From positions 124,001 through 188,000 of IMG/VR virus record IMGVR_UViG_3300005253_001115: DNA of 64,000 bases. One strand, written 5' to 3'. Of the stretch, positions 35,716 through 44,362 are shown one piece after another. Both the position numbers and the translations under genes were made by a program. The first letter of the stretch is position 1, and each line of letters begins with the position of its first letter. Below the pieces are notes generated by a model. It made no database searches. It was not told the DNA's origin and saw only the letters and a program-made list of their open reading frames with translations. This stretch comes from a virus.

Positions 35716-36649
35716 GATTACCCTGGGCTAAGATTGTGTTGCACTCGTAGTGGTCTAGGATGTCTGTCATTTGCTGCTTGGAGCCCCGGTGGTGCGTCTC
35801 CTCCAGCTCCAGTTCCTTCTTTAGGGTAATGATCTCCAGATTCCGCCGGACGAGCTGTTCGTACTCAACGAGAAGCTTGTGTGCTCGGGGCTTCTCCAGC
35901 CTCGCAGCCGCCTCAATCACCAGAGACACGGGGTCTCCGGTTCCCTCGGCGTAGCTAACATTCCGCATGGCCTCGTGAAAGGCTTTCGTGGGTATTCGTG
36001 GCACCTTGGGGATATTATCGCTCACGTCCCCCATCACCGCCTTGTAGAGAGCGATCATGTGGGCTCGCTTGCGGGTGGTGTCGAACTTCTTCAGCAGGTC
36101 CGCATCTGTTACCTTCTCTGACTTTCGAAGGCTGATCTGGGTCACCCGAGGATTGTTAAGAAGCTGCCAGAGATCCTTGTCGGAAGAGAACACGAAGGTA
36201 GGCTTCCGGTACTTCTTCGTGATGGTGGCGATAACGTCATCGGCCTCCTCGCCCGCAGCCTCAGCGAAGGTGCAGGGAAAGGTCGCTAGGAAGTCGAAGA
36301 AGCTCTCCAGTCGCTCGTTTCTCTCTTCCTCTTGCATCACCTGATTTTCGTCCCGGTTCATCTTGTACTCCGGGAAGAGCGCCTGTTTTTCTGTAGGCTC
36401 GTTATCGAGAGCGATCACCAGTGCAATACGCTGTCCGGGCTTCGTGTATTTCTTGACGTGCCCACGGATGCGTTGGAACGTGCCGAATACTTGAGACGAG
36501 GGCCTACCGTCGCTGGTAGCCAGCGGTCCTAGGTACTTACTTAGGGTTACAGAGAAGAATAGGTTCAGTGCATCATAGACAAAGATCGCGCTAGCTTTGT
36601 CCGGCGTTGTGAACCGGCTCTGAGTCCCGAACAGGGGTTTCATCTTCAT
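35696..36649 (-). CDS. 5'-3' exonuclease / flap nuclease (FEN-like)
   Basis: A 317-residue protein starting at the ATG at 36649, which has GGAG ten nt upstream. Two other ATGs, at 36670 and 36643, are less favoured. FEN motifs include VYDALNLF near the N-terminus, the acidic set AGEEADDVIA, SSDKDLWQLL, and GDVSDNIP of the H3TH motif that grips DNA. These enzymes remove RNA primers and flaps. The gene overlaps the helicase start by 20 nt and the upstream small gene by 59 nt. It is probably the replacement for PolA's 5' nuclease. Confidence 0.85.
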   Translation of the reverse strand: MKMKPLFGTQSRFTTPDKASAIFVYDALNLFFSVTLSKYLGPLATSDGRPSSQVFGTFQRIRGHVKKYTKPGQRIALVIALDNEPTEKQALFPEYKMNRDENQVMQEEERNERLESFFDFLATFPCTFAEAAGEEADDVIATITKKYRKPTFVFSSDKDLWQLLNNPRVTQISLRKSEKVTDADLLKKFDTTRKRAHMIALYKAVMGDVSDNIPKVPRIPTKAFHEAMRNVSYAEGTGDPVSLVIEAAARLEKPRAHKLLVEYEQLVRRNLEIITLKKELELEETHHRGSKQQMTDILDHYECNTILAQGNHEFLFR

Positions 36650-36854
36650 TGCCCATTTTCTCCACTTCAAGTGTTTGCATGTTCACCCTGAACCACTGGT
36701 TCCGGTCGGAGCCAGCGGGGATCACATTGAACTCAACAGTATCATCCCTCATGCAGAAACCAATCTGGTTTCCCTCTGCGGTTTCGATCAGAGCGCCAGA
36801 GTAGACTTCTTTGATTACCGGGCACATCTCCTTGTAGTCTATATCAATCTTCAT
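36591..36854 (-). CDS. Hypothetical small protein
   Basis: An 87-residue protein. I chose the ATG at 36854 (GAGG five nt upstream). It reads as a small beta-rich domain (MKIDIDYKEM, then IGFCMRDDTVEFNVIPAGSD) with an acidic C-terminus. Its end overlaps the 5'-3' exonuclease start, so the two are coupled. No family is recognised. Confidence 0.6.
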   Translation of the reverse strand: MKIDIDYKEMCPVIKEVYSGALIETAEGNQIGFCMRDDTVEFNVIPAGSDRNQWFRVNMQTLEVEKMGNEDETPVRDSEPVHNAGQS

Positions 36855-37194
36855 TTTCGTCCTCAACAATCGTCTTTGCTAGTGCGGCCTTCTTCTCATC
36901 TATGTCCTTCATGATAGCCTTATGTCGGTCCGTCATGGAGGTGACCTTCTTTCCCTTCTTGGCTTTCAGCTCTCTAGCTACAAGGAACATAGCTTCACCA
37001 GTCTTCTTGCGGCTACTGGCACCGGATATCTTCCATGCCCTATCGAGAAGCTCTTGGGCACGCTTGAAGTCCCGGCCTTTATCGAGCCCGAGATGCTTCA
37101 CAAGATGTAGAAGCCCTCTCGCGAGAAGCTTCTCGTCCCCATTCTTGTCCTTCGATCGGCGGAAGTAATCTTGCGCGCGGTCAATATCAGCCAT
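36844..37194 (-). CDS. Hypothetical small helical protein
   Basis: A 116-residue, basic, helical protein with a Lys-rich middle (ELKAKKGKKVTSM) and an acidic end. The sequence looks like paired helices and could bind nucleic acid, but no motif supports this. Overlaps on both sides (8-11 nt) place it in the replication operon. Confidence 0.55.
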   Translation of the reverse strand: MADIDRAQDYFRRSKDKNGDEKLLARGLLHLVKHLGLDKGRDFKRAQELLDRAWKISGASSRKKTGEAMFLVARELKAKKGKKVTSMTDRHKAIMKDIDEKKAALAKTIVEDENED

Positions 37195-37549
37195 TGTTTC
37201 TCTCCTTTTGATCTCTTATTGCTGCCCTGCGCGAGAACAGCTCTCGCTCCATAGCTATAAGTTTCTTGCCCATTACCCGAATGCAGGATTGCGCGTTCCG
37301 GTGTGACCAGTCGCTACCGGATTGCTGATCTACTTCACCTAGACCGCACGTTTTGCATGTTCTCTCATCAAAGGAAGCAATGTGTGCATCAATCTCCTTC
37401 TGCGTCGTTTTACAGTGGCACGTCTCCCCTGCCAGCGGTGCCCCAAGAGAGTCGCGCCGAAAAGCATAGTCACACGTAAAGCTTTTTCCGTTGTTGTGGA
37501 CGCTTCTATGGTGTCCGCACCCCCGGCAATCGGTGTATCGGTTGTTCAT
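37187..37549 (-). CDS. Hypothetical protein with zinc-finger-like cysteines
   Basis: A 120-residue protein starting at the ATG at 37549, which shares a base with the preceding stop (TGATG). Cys/His pairs are seen at the N-terminus (CRGCGHHRSVH), in the middle (CHCKTTQ) and at CKTCG near residue 73. They may form one or two zinc sites. The C-terminus is basic. A nucleic-acid-binding role is plausible but not shown. Confidence 0.55.
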   Translation of the reverse strand: MNNRYTDCRGCGHHRSVHNNGKSFTCDYAFRRDSLGAPLAGETCHCKTTQKEIDAHIASFDERTCKTCGLGEVDQQSGSDWSHRNAQSCIRVMGKKLIAMERELFSRRAAIRDQKERNNG

Positions 37550-37968
37550 CAATCACCCTTCTGGATTCGATAGCTGTCGTCTTCAAAGTGCTGCGTTGAA
37601 ATCTCAATAATAGTGGACTGTGCATCTACGCCAATGAACTGGTGCGGAGTGTTCGGCGGGATAACCAACCTGTCGCCCTTCTCCATCAAGAATTCAGAAC
37701 CGTGCTCGATGTTCGGGAACTCTTCAAGAAAGACCATCGGCCCTGTAGGCCACCCGTGAGAGTCGTCTTCCCACACCCTCATGATAATACAGCCATCCTG
37801 AATGTAGAACGTCTCGTCCTTGAGCTTGTGGAAATGGATAGAGCATCTGAGACCCGTTTCTACTACTAGCAGCTTGCCGCAGTACAGCTCGCTGTTGGCC
37901 ATCAATTTTTCATAGCCCCAGCCCTTGCGATGGAATGCTACGTCTCGGTCCTTAGAGATCATCGTCAT
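37549..37968 (-). CDS. Cupin-fold protein, mannose-6-phosphate isomerase-like
   Basis: A 139-residue protein starting at the ATG at 37968 (GGAG six nt upstream). It has the double cupin signature: HFHKLKDETFYI and, about 60 residues later, PPNTPHQF. The final IIEISTQHFEDDSYRI matches the C-terminus of type II sugar isomerase and sugar-binding cupins. The likely substrate is a sugar or sugar phosphate, bound through a metal at the His/Glu cluster. It overlaps the DnaB-like gene by 17 nt. A link to the glycan cluster a few kb away is possible but not shown. Confidence 0.7.
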   Translation of the reverse strand: MTMISKDRDVAFHRKGWGYEKLMANSELYCGKLLVVETGLRCSIHFHKLKDETFYIQDGCIIMRVWEDDSHGWPTGPMVFLEEFPNIEHGSEFLMEKGDRLVIPPNTPHQFIGVDAQSTIIEISTQHFEDDSYRIQKGD

Positions 37969-39322
37969 CGTCCTCTCCAATGTTTCCAAACATGGGCTTT
38001 GCTGTCGGGTGTCGTTCGTGCTTCTTCCTGCCCTTCTTTTTAATGGCTACATCCTTGGCGTTGTCAGGGTTTCCCGGATTCCTAAATTGCTGGGTCTTGA
38101 AGCGCTCTACCAGAGGGAACTTGAAGCGCGGGCTGTGCCGGGCCTTGACTACGTTGATCTCAACAAGGTGACTCTCATTCTCAGCGTCACCGTAGACCCA
38201 CGTAAGCATATAATCGCTATTTTCCCTGATGGCCTTACTGTACTTAACGTCTCCCTGCTCATTTAGCTGTGCCAACACGACCCAAGCAGTATTTGTGGAA
38301 CTTGCCTGTTGCTTGGCTTCCTTAGCGATATCTCCCAGAAGTTTGGCGTCATTGGAGTTCTTGCTAGTACCCTCTTCTTCTGTGAGAAGGTTGATGTAGT
38401 CAATGACGATGAGGTCGTAGTTGAGGGCGCGCATCTCCAAGGCAATTTCGGACAACGTAGCTCGGCTTCTGTGATAAATGTCGAAGCGCTTGTTGCCGTC
38501 TTCGCACTCTTTTTGCCATTTAGCCGCCTCCCTACTGATGACGGTCTTCTGCATCTCTGTGAGTGATGCTCTATTGATAGCACCGTAGTCTACACCAGAC
38601 AGATTCGAATCGACTCGCCCTGTGGTCTGCTCTTTGTGCATTTCCAAAGTTACGATAGCCGCACTGTACCCAGCTTTTACAGTGTTAAGGCACATCTGCA
38701 CAGCCATGCAGCTCTTACCGCCGCCGGAAGTAGCGGCCAATACGGTGAGACCTCCACGGGGTAATCCACCTGCCGAGGCGTCAAATTCGTGGAACCCGGT
38801 AGGGATTGTGTTAGGCTTCTTTCGGCTGAGAAGTAGTGCTGTAGCCTCAAGGAAGTTACCGTCTGCTCCCATCGACAGGGTTTCGTCGGACTGGTCGGTT
38901 CTGGCCTTTAGGAGCATCTGCTCCAAAATCGTGAAGGCGTCCTCAGGGTTCACATTATCGTCCTTCATGAACGCGAAGGTTTCGGACAAGCCATCATTGA
39001 TTACACGACATTTTCGCATTGTTTCTAGAGAGTGATGTAGTTGCTCGGCATCACCCTCTGTTTTCACTGCGGGGTAGGCTACGGGGTCGAGCAACTCGCG
39101 AGCTTCTTGTGAGAGCAGGGTGTCGTGCTGCATGGTGTCGTAGGTCGGCATCTCTTTACGAGACTTGACCATGGCCATGATGCGGGTGTACGTCTCGACA
39201 GTCCGTGCGTCACTAAAGTGGTCGGGTCGAAGGAACGCAGCAAGGTAGGTTCGTGACTTGTCATGGAAGCCGATAAGCGTCATGAGAGCCTTTACCTCGT
39301 TGTCAAGATCCTGAACGTTCAT
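37952..39322 (-). CDS. DnaB-like replicative DNA helicase
   Basis: A 456-residue protein. The N-terminal helical domain (about 1-110) is like DnaB-N. The RecA-like core holds Walker A AATSGGGKS at 196-204 and Walker B LIVIDY at 304-309. The segment SAAIVTLEMHKEQTTGR near 220-236 is typical of DnaB. The ring unwinds DNA at the fork 5'-3'. The C-terminus is basic, then acidic (EDDDDD). The gene is coupled by ATGA to the DnaC-like gene upstream, the usual helicase/loader pairing. Confidence 0.9.
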   Translation of the reverse strand: MNVQDLDNEVKALMTLIGFHDKSRTYLAAFLRPDHFSDARTVETYTRIMAMVKSRKEMPTYDTMQHDTLLSQEARELLDPVAYPAVKTEGDAEQLHHSLETMRKCRVINDGLSETFAFMKDDNVNPEDAFTILEQMLLKARTDQSDETLSMGADGNFLEATALLLSRKKPNTIPTGFHEFDASAGGLPRGGLTVLAATSGGGKSCMAVQMCLNTVKAGYSAAIVTLEMHKEQTTGRVDSNLSGVDYGAINRASLTEMQKTVISREAAKWQKECEDGNKRFDIYHRSRATLSEIALEMRALNYDLIVIDYINLLTEEEGTSKNSNDAKLLGDIAKEAKQQASSTNTAWVVLAQLNEQGDVKYSKAIRENSDYMLTWVYGDAENESHLVEINVVKARHSPRFKFPLVERFKTQQFRNPGNPDNAKDVAIKKKGRKKHERHPTAKPMFGNIGEDDDDDL

Positions 39323-39948
39323 ATCACCATCTTCTTCTTGGGTCTGCCCGCGAAGTGATACACTTCATCTGGCTCCATAAATAAAGACTCTCTAGCGAAC
39401 TTGAACGGATTATCCGCAGCAGCTACCACCACTCGGTAACTGCCTTCGTTACTACTCAGAAGATCACGTAACAGAGACAACCGTTCCCTAGAGGTGTTGG
39501 GAGTCAGGTTGTGGATAGCCAAGAACTTAGGCGATGTAGGGTAGAAATCACGCTTCAACGACAAGCACTTCTCGTACTCCTGAATATCGTCCAGCCGGAC
39601 ACGGGCAATCGTTATCTGTTCCACAGACCTACGAATCAGGGCTGTAGCGAGAAGGCTAGCCGCTGCTAGGGCGTGCTCATCCGTGGGACTAGAAGTCATC
39701 ACAACCAGCCGGTTGGATTCCAAAAGATCCGGCTGCTCCAGACGAGCAGTCAAATACTGCTTCTGGAGAGCAGCGGACACCTGCACCATTTCATTGGAAT
39801 TGTCTTCAAACTTGAAGCTCTTAGGCCGAACTGAGGACACAGCCGTGTTCCAGAAGCGCTCGGGAATACCAGCAACCCATTGCAACTTTTCGAAATCGGA
39901 AGCCGAGTAATACTCAGGGGGTCGTTGTCGTTTCCACGGTGCGCTCAT
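39319..39948 (-). CDS. Putative helicase loader, DnaC-like without a clear P-loop
   Basis: A 209-residue protein. The N-terminal AGIPERFWNTAV matches the start of DnaC/DnaI AAA+ loaders (typical G-I-P-x-R-F). The loop where Walker A should sit reads TSSPTDEHALAAA, with no GKT/GKS. Later helices and strands (ARVRLDDIQEY, PKFLAIHNL, RERLSLLRDLL) follow the AAA+ layout. It is directly coupled to the DnaB-like gene by a 4-nt overlap. The role as a loader or helicase partner is inferred from motif and pairing. Confidence 0.55.
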   Translation of the reverse strand: MSAPWKRQRPPEYYSASDFEKLQWVAGIPERFWNTAVSSVRPKSFKFEDNSNEMVQVSAALQKQYLTARLEQPDLLESNRLVVMTSSPTDEHALAAASLLATALIRRSVEQITIARVRLDDIQEYEKCLSLKRDFYPTSPKFLAIHNLTPNTSRERLSLLRDLLSSNEGSYRVVVAAADNPFKFARESLFMEPDEVYHFAGRPKKKMVI

Positions 39949-40192
39949 GGTTATCCTTTATTGTGGTGCAGGAGAAGTCGAACTCAACGCTCCTGTGTCT
40001 CTCCATGAGGTGCATCTCGGTCTGGTAGACCCGATTCCTGTTATCTCGGCTTTCAGAATCGACGAAGGTAGTGGCCTTTATGCGCTTCTTTCCGCGACTG
40101 GAAACTGTAGCCTCTACAGCAACCTTACGAACGTGCGCAAGGTTGCTGAGAAATTGAAAAACGTCCTGCTCAAGATCTCTCAGGGAACTCAT
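39914..40192 (-). CDS. Hypothetical small protein
   Basis: A 92-residue basic protein with an alternating strand pattern (KVAVEATVSSRGKKRIKATTF). It has a Thr-rich C-terminus that overlaps the loader-like gene by 35 nt. The upstream stop overlaps its ATG by 4 nt. No family is recognised. Confidence 0.5.
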   Translation of the reverse strand: MSSLRDLEQDVFQFLSNLAHVRKVAVEATVSSRGKKRIKATTFVDSESRDNRNRVYQTEMHLMERHRSVEFDFSCTTIKDNHERTVETTTTP

Positions 40193-40653
40193 TTCTCTTC
40201 TCCTAGAGCTTCGATTAAGAAATCGTACACTTCTTGCTGCAATCCTGGGTTCTTAGACTCTCTGTTGCCTGCAACATTTAGTGTCTCAATCTTGTACATC
40301 TGGAGAAACTCTCCAAACAGATGAAAAGACTCCTCGCTAAATTCCTCAATCACCAAGCAAGGCTTGTTACTGTCCTTGCACATTCGTCTGGTGGTGTGCG
40401 AGCCGGGAGAGGAGACTCTCCCGAAAATGACAGTGGCATCAGAGTCTACCACATTGTACCGGGTTCGGGGAGCGTATTCGCCAGAAGCCAGCTCGCCTAC
40501 ATCGTACATTTTGGCGTATTCGGGATGATAGCCGTCTTCGGTCTTGAAGCCAAGGGGCATCTTGCCTCCTGTGGGAATACCCAGATATTTGGCTGCCTCT
40601 AAGCCACCTAGGTCCGCCCCGGACTGCGCTCCTGATATGATCTTCTTCAGCAT
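40189..40653 (-). CDS. SLOG-family protein (cpYpsA / putative molybdenum carrier-like)
   Basis: A 154-residue protein. The N-terminus IISGAQSGADLGGLEAAKYL is the glycine-rich nucleotide-binding loop of the circularly permuted YpsA/SLOG group. GGKMPLGFKTEDGYHPEYA follows. RTRYNVVDSDATVIFGR near residue 65 and the later kinked loop complete the pattern. SLOG proteins bind nucleotides or their derivatives. In phages and bacteria some act in defence or sensing. It lies between the glycosyltransferase cluster and the loader-like gene. The ligand is not predictable. Confidence 0.75.
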   Translation of the reverse strand: MLKKIISGAQSGADLGGLEAAKYLGIPTGGKMPLGFKTEDGYHPEYAKMYDVGELASGEYAPRTRYNVVDSDATVIFGRVSSPGSHTTRRMCKDSNKPCLVIEEFSEESFHLFGEFLQMYKIETLNVAGNRESKNPGLQQEVYDFLIEALGEEK

Positions 40654-41612
40654 TACTTCTCCTGAGATTTAGCCTGCCGCATGCGGCTGGCAGTACGCTT
40701 ATGTTCCGCTTCAATCTTGTCGATGGTAGCCGGTCGCCCATCAAAGAGATACTTGGTGGGGTTCATGGCCTTGTCACGATCGAAATTGCCTTTGTTGTGG
40801 AAACCCCATTTTCCAAAATGTTCAACATAAGATACAAGACTTGTAACCGCCTTACGTCCCGCGATTTCCCTGGAGTAGAAGCCGTCCCAGCCTCGCCCGT
40901 CCGGCACCTGAACCTTCTTGGGATTGTCCCGGAAACTCTTCATTCGGAAGAACATCGAGATGCCAGCCGCCATGCCACGTACCGAGGTGTATGGGTCGAT
41001 TACTTGGTTCTCGGTTCGTTTGCCACGAGGCGAGTGGAACTTGGCGTTGTAGAGGCAAATTGTACCCCAATTCGGGTACATTTCCATAATCTCGTGAAGA
41101 CGGTAGAAGAAATGTGGATCGTGTAGGCCGTCGCTATCGACGTGATAGAGGTACTCTGGTCCGTCAGGCCCAAAGTCCTCATCGAGCCAGGGCTTGAAGA
41201 TATCCGGCTTGAAATCACCCAGTACGCTCTTGGTAATGTTCGAGCGCAGGTTCTTAACGCCCCGCTTGCCACCCCTGGAGCGCTCGTGCCGGTACACCCG
41301 GTCGCAGAACTGCGCCAGCCACTCCTCGTCATATTCGTCGGAGCCGTCGTCATGGATGTACAGTTTCGCTTCCATCTTGTGGCGGTTCGTAGCCCCGATG
41401 CACATCTCTGCCGTGCCTCGGCGATTGTAGGTAAGAGGCGTGATGAGGGTCTTACGGGAGAGTGCCTTGACAGCTTCGTGATCGTAGTCAGCGAAGTGCG
41501 CAACAGCGTCAAACGGGACAATATATCCCGGCGCATTTGGATCAAACGGAATGGCTATAGACTTCACAGCTCGGGAAGGTGCCGGATTTTTTGGATCGGG
41601 TCTAATTGCCAT
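40653..41612 (-). CDS. Glycosyltransferase, GT2-like (GT-A fold)
   Basis: A 319-residue protein. The core has TLITPLTYNRRG, KLYIHDDGSDE and a DxD-like site in YLYHVDSDGLHDP (about residue 160), which binds the metal and sugar nucleotide in GT-A enzymes. A further FYSREIAGRK segment may shape the acceptor site. It is the last gene of the 20-gene decoration cluster in transcription order. The sugar and acceptor are unknown. Confidence 0.75.
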   Translation of the reverse strand: MAIRPDPKNPAPSRAVKSIAIPFDPNAPGYIVPFDAVAHFADYDHEAVKALSRKTLITPLTYNRRGTAEMCIGATNRHKMEAKLYIHDDGSDEYDEEWLAQFCDRVYRHERSRGGKRGVKNLRSNITKSVLGDFKPDIFKPWLDEDFGPDGPEYLYHVDSDGLHDPHFFYRLHEIMEMYPNWGTICLYNAKFHSPRGKRTENQVIDPYTSVRGMAAGISMFFRMKSFRDNPKKVQVPDGRGWDGFYSREIAGRKAVTSLVSYVEHFGKWGFHNKGNFDRDKAMNPTKYLFDGRPATIDKIEAEHKRTASRMRQAKSQEK

Positions 41613-42402
41613 TTCGGTTGTTTTTCCTGTGAAGGGCTAGTGTCAAGGCGAAGACCTCATCTAAGTCGTCTCCCGCTGCGACTACTTTAGGGTAGCTGCG
41701 CATTTTGGCGGGAAAACGATTAGTGAAGGATGCTACGGTTGGCACCCCCAATGCTGCTGCGATGTGGAATCCTCCGCTGTCCGGTCCCACAAACAGACGG
41801 GAGCATTGAATCTCATTCGCCATCTTTAGCATGTGGGAGCGCCCAGGCTCCATGTGGTCCTGCCCCACCATCCTCACGAGAGGGTGCTGCCCGTGGGAAT
41901 CCATGAACTCCATGAAGCGCGAAATGACCCTGCGCCCGGATTCCCATGCCTTGTTGCGGGGCTCCTGTGGGATGTGGAAGGAGATATCGACAGTGGGTGG
42001 GGCCTTGATCTCAGGATGGGAGATCTCCGGGTAGCGGTCATCCTCGGTCCTTACAGGACACATTGTGCCGTCTAGGTAGAGCTTGGGTTGCCTGCGCTCC
42101 AGAGTGACACCGGCAGCCTCCGCAAAAGCGTCGATACCGTGTTGGCCGAAGGGTGCTCGCTCGATTACACCGTGTAGATTTACATGCACATCATACCCCT
42201 CGGGGGTAGGGTCCCAGCAGCCGGTACGAGTACAGAGAATCTCATCAATCAGGGGGTGATAGAGCATCAGGTCGTAAACGTGCCTGTGGGTCCGGTAGGT
42301 AATGTAACAGGGGGCATACTTATCGTGAAGAGCCCGGAGGATGGGCTCTGTCATAAGCATGTCTCCGGCACCACCGAGACGTGTAAGAAGAATTCTAGTC
42401 AC
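41602..42402 (-). CDS. Glycosyltransferase, GT9 heptosyltransferase-like
   Basis: A 266-residue protein with GTG start at 42402, just before TRILLTRLGGAGDMLMTEP. That loop is the N-terminal signature of the ADP-heptose:LPS heptosyltransferase family (GT9). The C-terminal half has LFVGPDSGGFHIAAALGVPT, the family's second motif. It overlaps the upstream gene by 8 nt. Together with the HldD-like epimerase in the same cluster, the donor may be an ADP-heptose, but GT9-like phage enzymes can use other sugars. Confidence 0.75.
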   Translation of the reverse strand: MTRILLTRLGGAGDMLMTEPILRALHDKYAPCYITYRTHRHVYDLMLYHPLIDEILCTRTGCWDPTPEGYDVHVNLHGVIERAPFGQHGIDAFAEAAGVTLERRQPKLYLDGTMCPVRTEDDRYPEISHPEIKAPPTVDISFHIPQEPRNKAWESGRRVISRFMEFMDSHGQHPLVRMVGQDHMEPGRSHMLKMANEIQCSRLFVGPDSGGFHIAAALGVPTVASFTNRFPAKMRSYPKVVAAGDDLDEVFALTLALHRKNNRNGN

Positions 42403-43402
42403 GAAGAGTGCCCACCCAAGAACTTGCAGCCCCGTCAGCAGGAACATCTTCCCCGCTGATAAACTTCATCATCTTTTCCATTTGCTGGTCCCAGCCCCAG
42501 TTGGCGGACCATTCCCAACCCCGTCTTGCGATCTCTAGCCGTTCTTTGCTTTGATCCTTGTCCATCCAGTAACGTGCCTTCTCCAGAAGGTCCGGCACGT
42601 CACCGAAATTGAAGGTTACTAGCTGGTTGCCTTCCTCGAAGGAAGCAGCCACGTCCGTGTTCCTCTCGCTGAGAGCGAAGCCGCTGGAAGTTAGCAGGCG
42701 CACTAGGCGATTTGATGTGATGCCAACAGGGGTATCACCCTCACCCGGAGTACCACACACCATGTTCAGGCAAATGCCGCTGTTGTAGTACAACTTAGAA
42801 GCGTCCTCGTGGAAGATCCGCTTGTTGTGATGTACGCGAAAACCGTTACGCGCGAGAGCGGAAATTTTCGCCCGCCGACCACCGTCCCCTTTGTAGTTCG
42901 CGGACCCCAGAAACGCAATCTGGTCTGGGTTGGTGCGTGGAACATCAAGGTTCTGTGGACGCCAAAGACTGTGGCGACAACCCTGGTATATCTGGGCGAT
43001 TCGCCCCTTGAAGCCGTTGTTTCGGAACCAACGAGCGCCCTCTGATCCTGTCAAGAGGATACGGTCACACAGCAAACCGCGCTTCCCAATCTCATCTGGG
43101 CGACCCGGAGGACCACAGCCATTACCGCTAACGGAATCAAAGGTAAGGTACGTTGTGTCAGGCAGCGCGTTTACTAGGGCTGTGTAGACGCCCAGTGGGA
43201 TTACGGTGCCTTTACCGATTATGGTCGTATCGCAGCCCTCTGCCAGGGATGTTACGTAGTTGACGTAAGAATGGCTCTTGACAAGAGCGTTCTTGTTGGT
43301 CTCGATTTCTACCCATGTATGTCCCCCGGCCCGAAGACCGTCCAGCACACCGTAGATAGTGCTGCGCTTGTCGTTGAACGGGGCCATGATTGCAACCTTC
43401 AT
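42395..43402 (-). CDS. Glycosyltransferase, CgeB/GT-B-like
   Basis: A 335-residue protein starting at the ATG at 43402, which overlaps the upstream stop by ATGA. Reading further upstream would intrude on the epimerase gene. The C-terminal part (GITSNRLVRLLTSSGFALSE, then an E-E-G-N-Q-L segment) matches glycosyltransferases of the spore-maturation CgeB / Glyco_trans_1_2 group. The N-terminal half reads as the acceptor-binding Rossmann domain (MKVAIMAPFND). Sugar and acceptor are unknown. Confidence 0.7.
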   Translation of the reverse strand: MKVAIMAPFNDKRSTIYGVLDGLRAGGHTWVEIETNKNALVKSHSYVNYVTSLAEGCDTTIIGKGTVIPLGVYTALVNALPDTTYLTFDSVSGNGCGPPGRPDEIGKRGLLCDRILLTGSEGARWFRNNGFKGRIAQIYQGCRHSLWRPQNLDVPRTNPDQIAFLGSANYKGDGGRRAKISALARNGFRVHHNKRIFHEDASKLYYNSGICLNMVCGTPGEGDTPVGITSNRLVRLLTSSGFALSERNTDVAASFEEGNQLVTFNFGDVPDLLEKARYWMDKDQSKERLEIARRGWEWSANWGWDQQMEKMMKFISGEDVPADGAASSWVGTLRD

Positions 43403-44352
43403 AGTCCCAACCTCCTTACATAAGCGTTGATACCTCTCTGTAGGTCGATGAAGGACTGCGTATAGCCCGCGCGCCGCAACTTCGTCATCTCGGCCTTGGT
43501 GTAATACTGGTACTGGTCTCGAATGTCTTCCGGCGTGTCCACCCATACGATCTTGGGAAAGACTTTGAGGGCTTCGAAGGCTTTGATAGCTAGATCTAAG
43601 AAGGGGCTGGATGCGCCTGTACCTAGGTTGTAGATGCCACGCTTCGAGTTGGCAATAGACCAGTGCAGCACCTTCACCACGTCATCGACGTAGATGAAGT
43701 CTCGGGACTGCATACCGTCATCGTACTCTTCGTTGTGTGACCGAAACAGTATCAGCTTCTTTGTTTCCTTGATCTGTTTTAACGCCTGGTACACCATGCT
43801 GGCCATGCGGCCCTTATGGGACTCGCCGTATCCGTAGACGTTGAAGAACTTGAAGCCTGCCCAGCTCGGAGGTACGATACCTCGACGCTCTAATTTCAGA
43901 ACATCTAGGTCGAAGGCGTGCTTGGACATGCCGTAGTGGTTTAGTGGCATCAGGTTCCGCAGGTCGTCTTCGTCGTCCGAGAACGTATCCGCTGCTCCGT
44001 AGGTGGCTGCGCTAGAAGCGTACACGAAGGGAACCAGATACTCGGAAGCGTACTCCCACAGGTCGTGAGAGAAGTCCGTGTTGAGTCTACGAAGCTCGTG
44101 TATGTCGGAAGCTGCGGTGTCCGTAATAGCCCCTAGGTGAATAATGGCATCAATGTGCCGTGGGGCATCATGAAGAAGATGCTGCATGATGTCGTCGGTA
44201 TCAAGCTTCAGACCAAAATCGAGCCCATCGTGGTCTGGTCGGGAGAAATTGGCGAGCTTATCGACAGAGATCAGCTCGATCTTTTCCTTGTTGCAGCTCT
44301 CCACGAACCGGGCTCCGATGAACCCGGCGGCTCCTGTGACTAGGTATCTCAT
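43399..44352 (-). CDS. NAD-dependent epimerase, ADP-heptose 6-epimerase-like (HldD/RfaD)
   Basis: A 317-residue SDR-type epimerase. The NAD loop GAAGFIG is at residues 7-13, the catalytic Ser region SSA at 113-115, and Y140xxxK144. HLGAITDTAASD, RDFIYVDDVV and the end DQYQYYTKAEMTKLRRAGY match HldD, which converts ADP-D-glycero- to ADP-L-glycero-D-manno-heptose. HldD is needed for LPS core heptose. Other enzymes of that route are not in this window, so the phage may use host ADP-heptose. Substrate is inferred from family resemblance. Confidence 0.8.
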   Translation of the reverse strand: MRYLVTGAAGFIGARFVESCNKEKIELISVDKLANFSRPDHDGLDFGLKLDTDDIMQHLLHDAPRHIDAIIHLGAITDTAASDIHELRRLNTDFSHDLWEYASEYLVPFVYASSAATYGAADTFSDDEDDLRNLMPLNHYGMSKHAFDLDVLKLERRGIVPPSWAGFKFFNVYGYGESHKGRMASMVYQALKQIKETKKLILFRSHNEEYDDGMQSRDFIYVDDVVKVLHWSIANSKRGIYNLGTGASSPFLDLAIKAFEALKVFPKIVWVDTPEDIRDQYQYYTKAEMTKLRRAGYTQSFIDLQRGINAYVRRLGL

Positions 44353-44362
44353 GTCTGTACCT

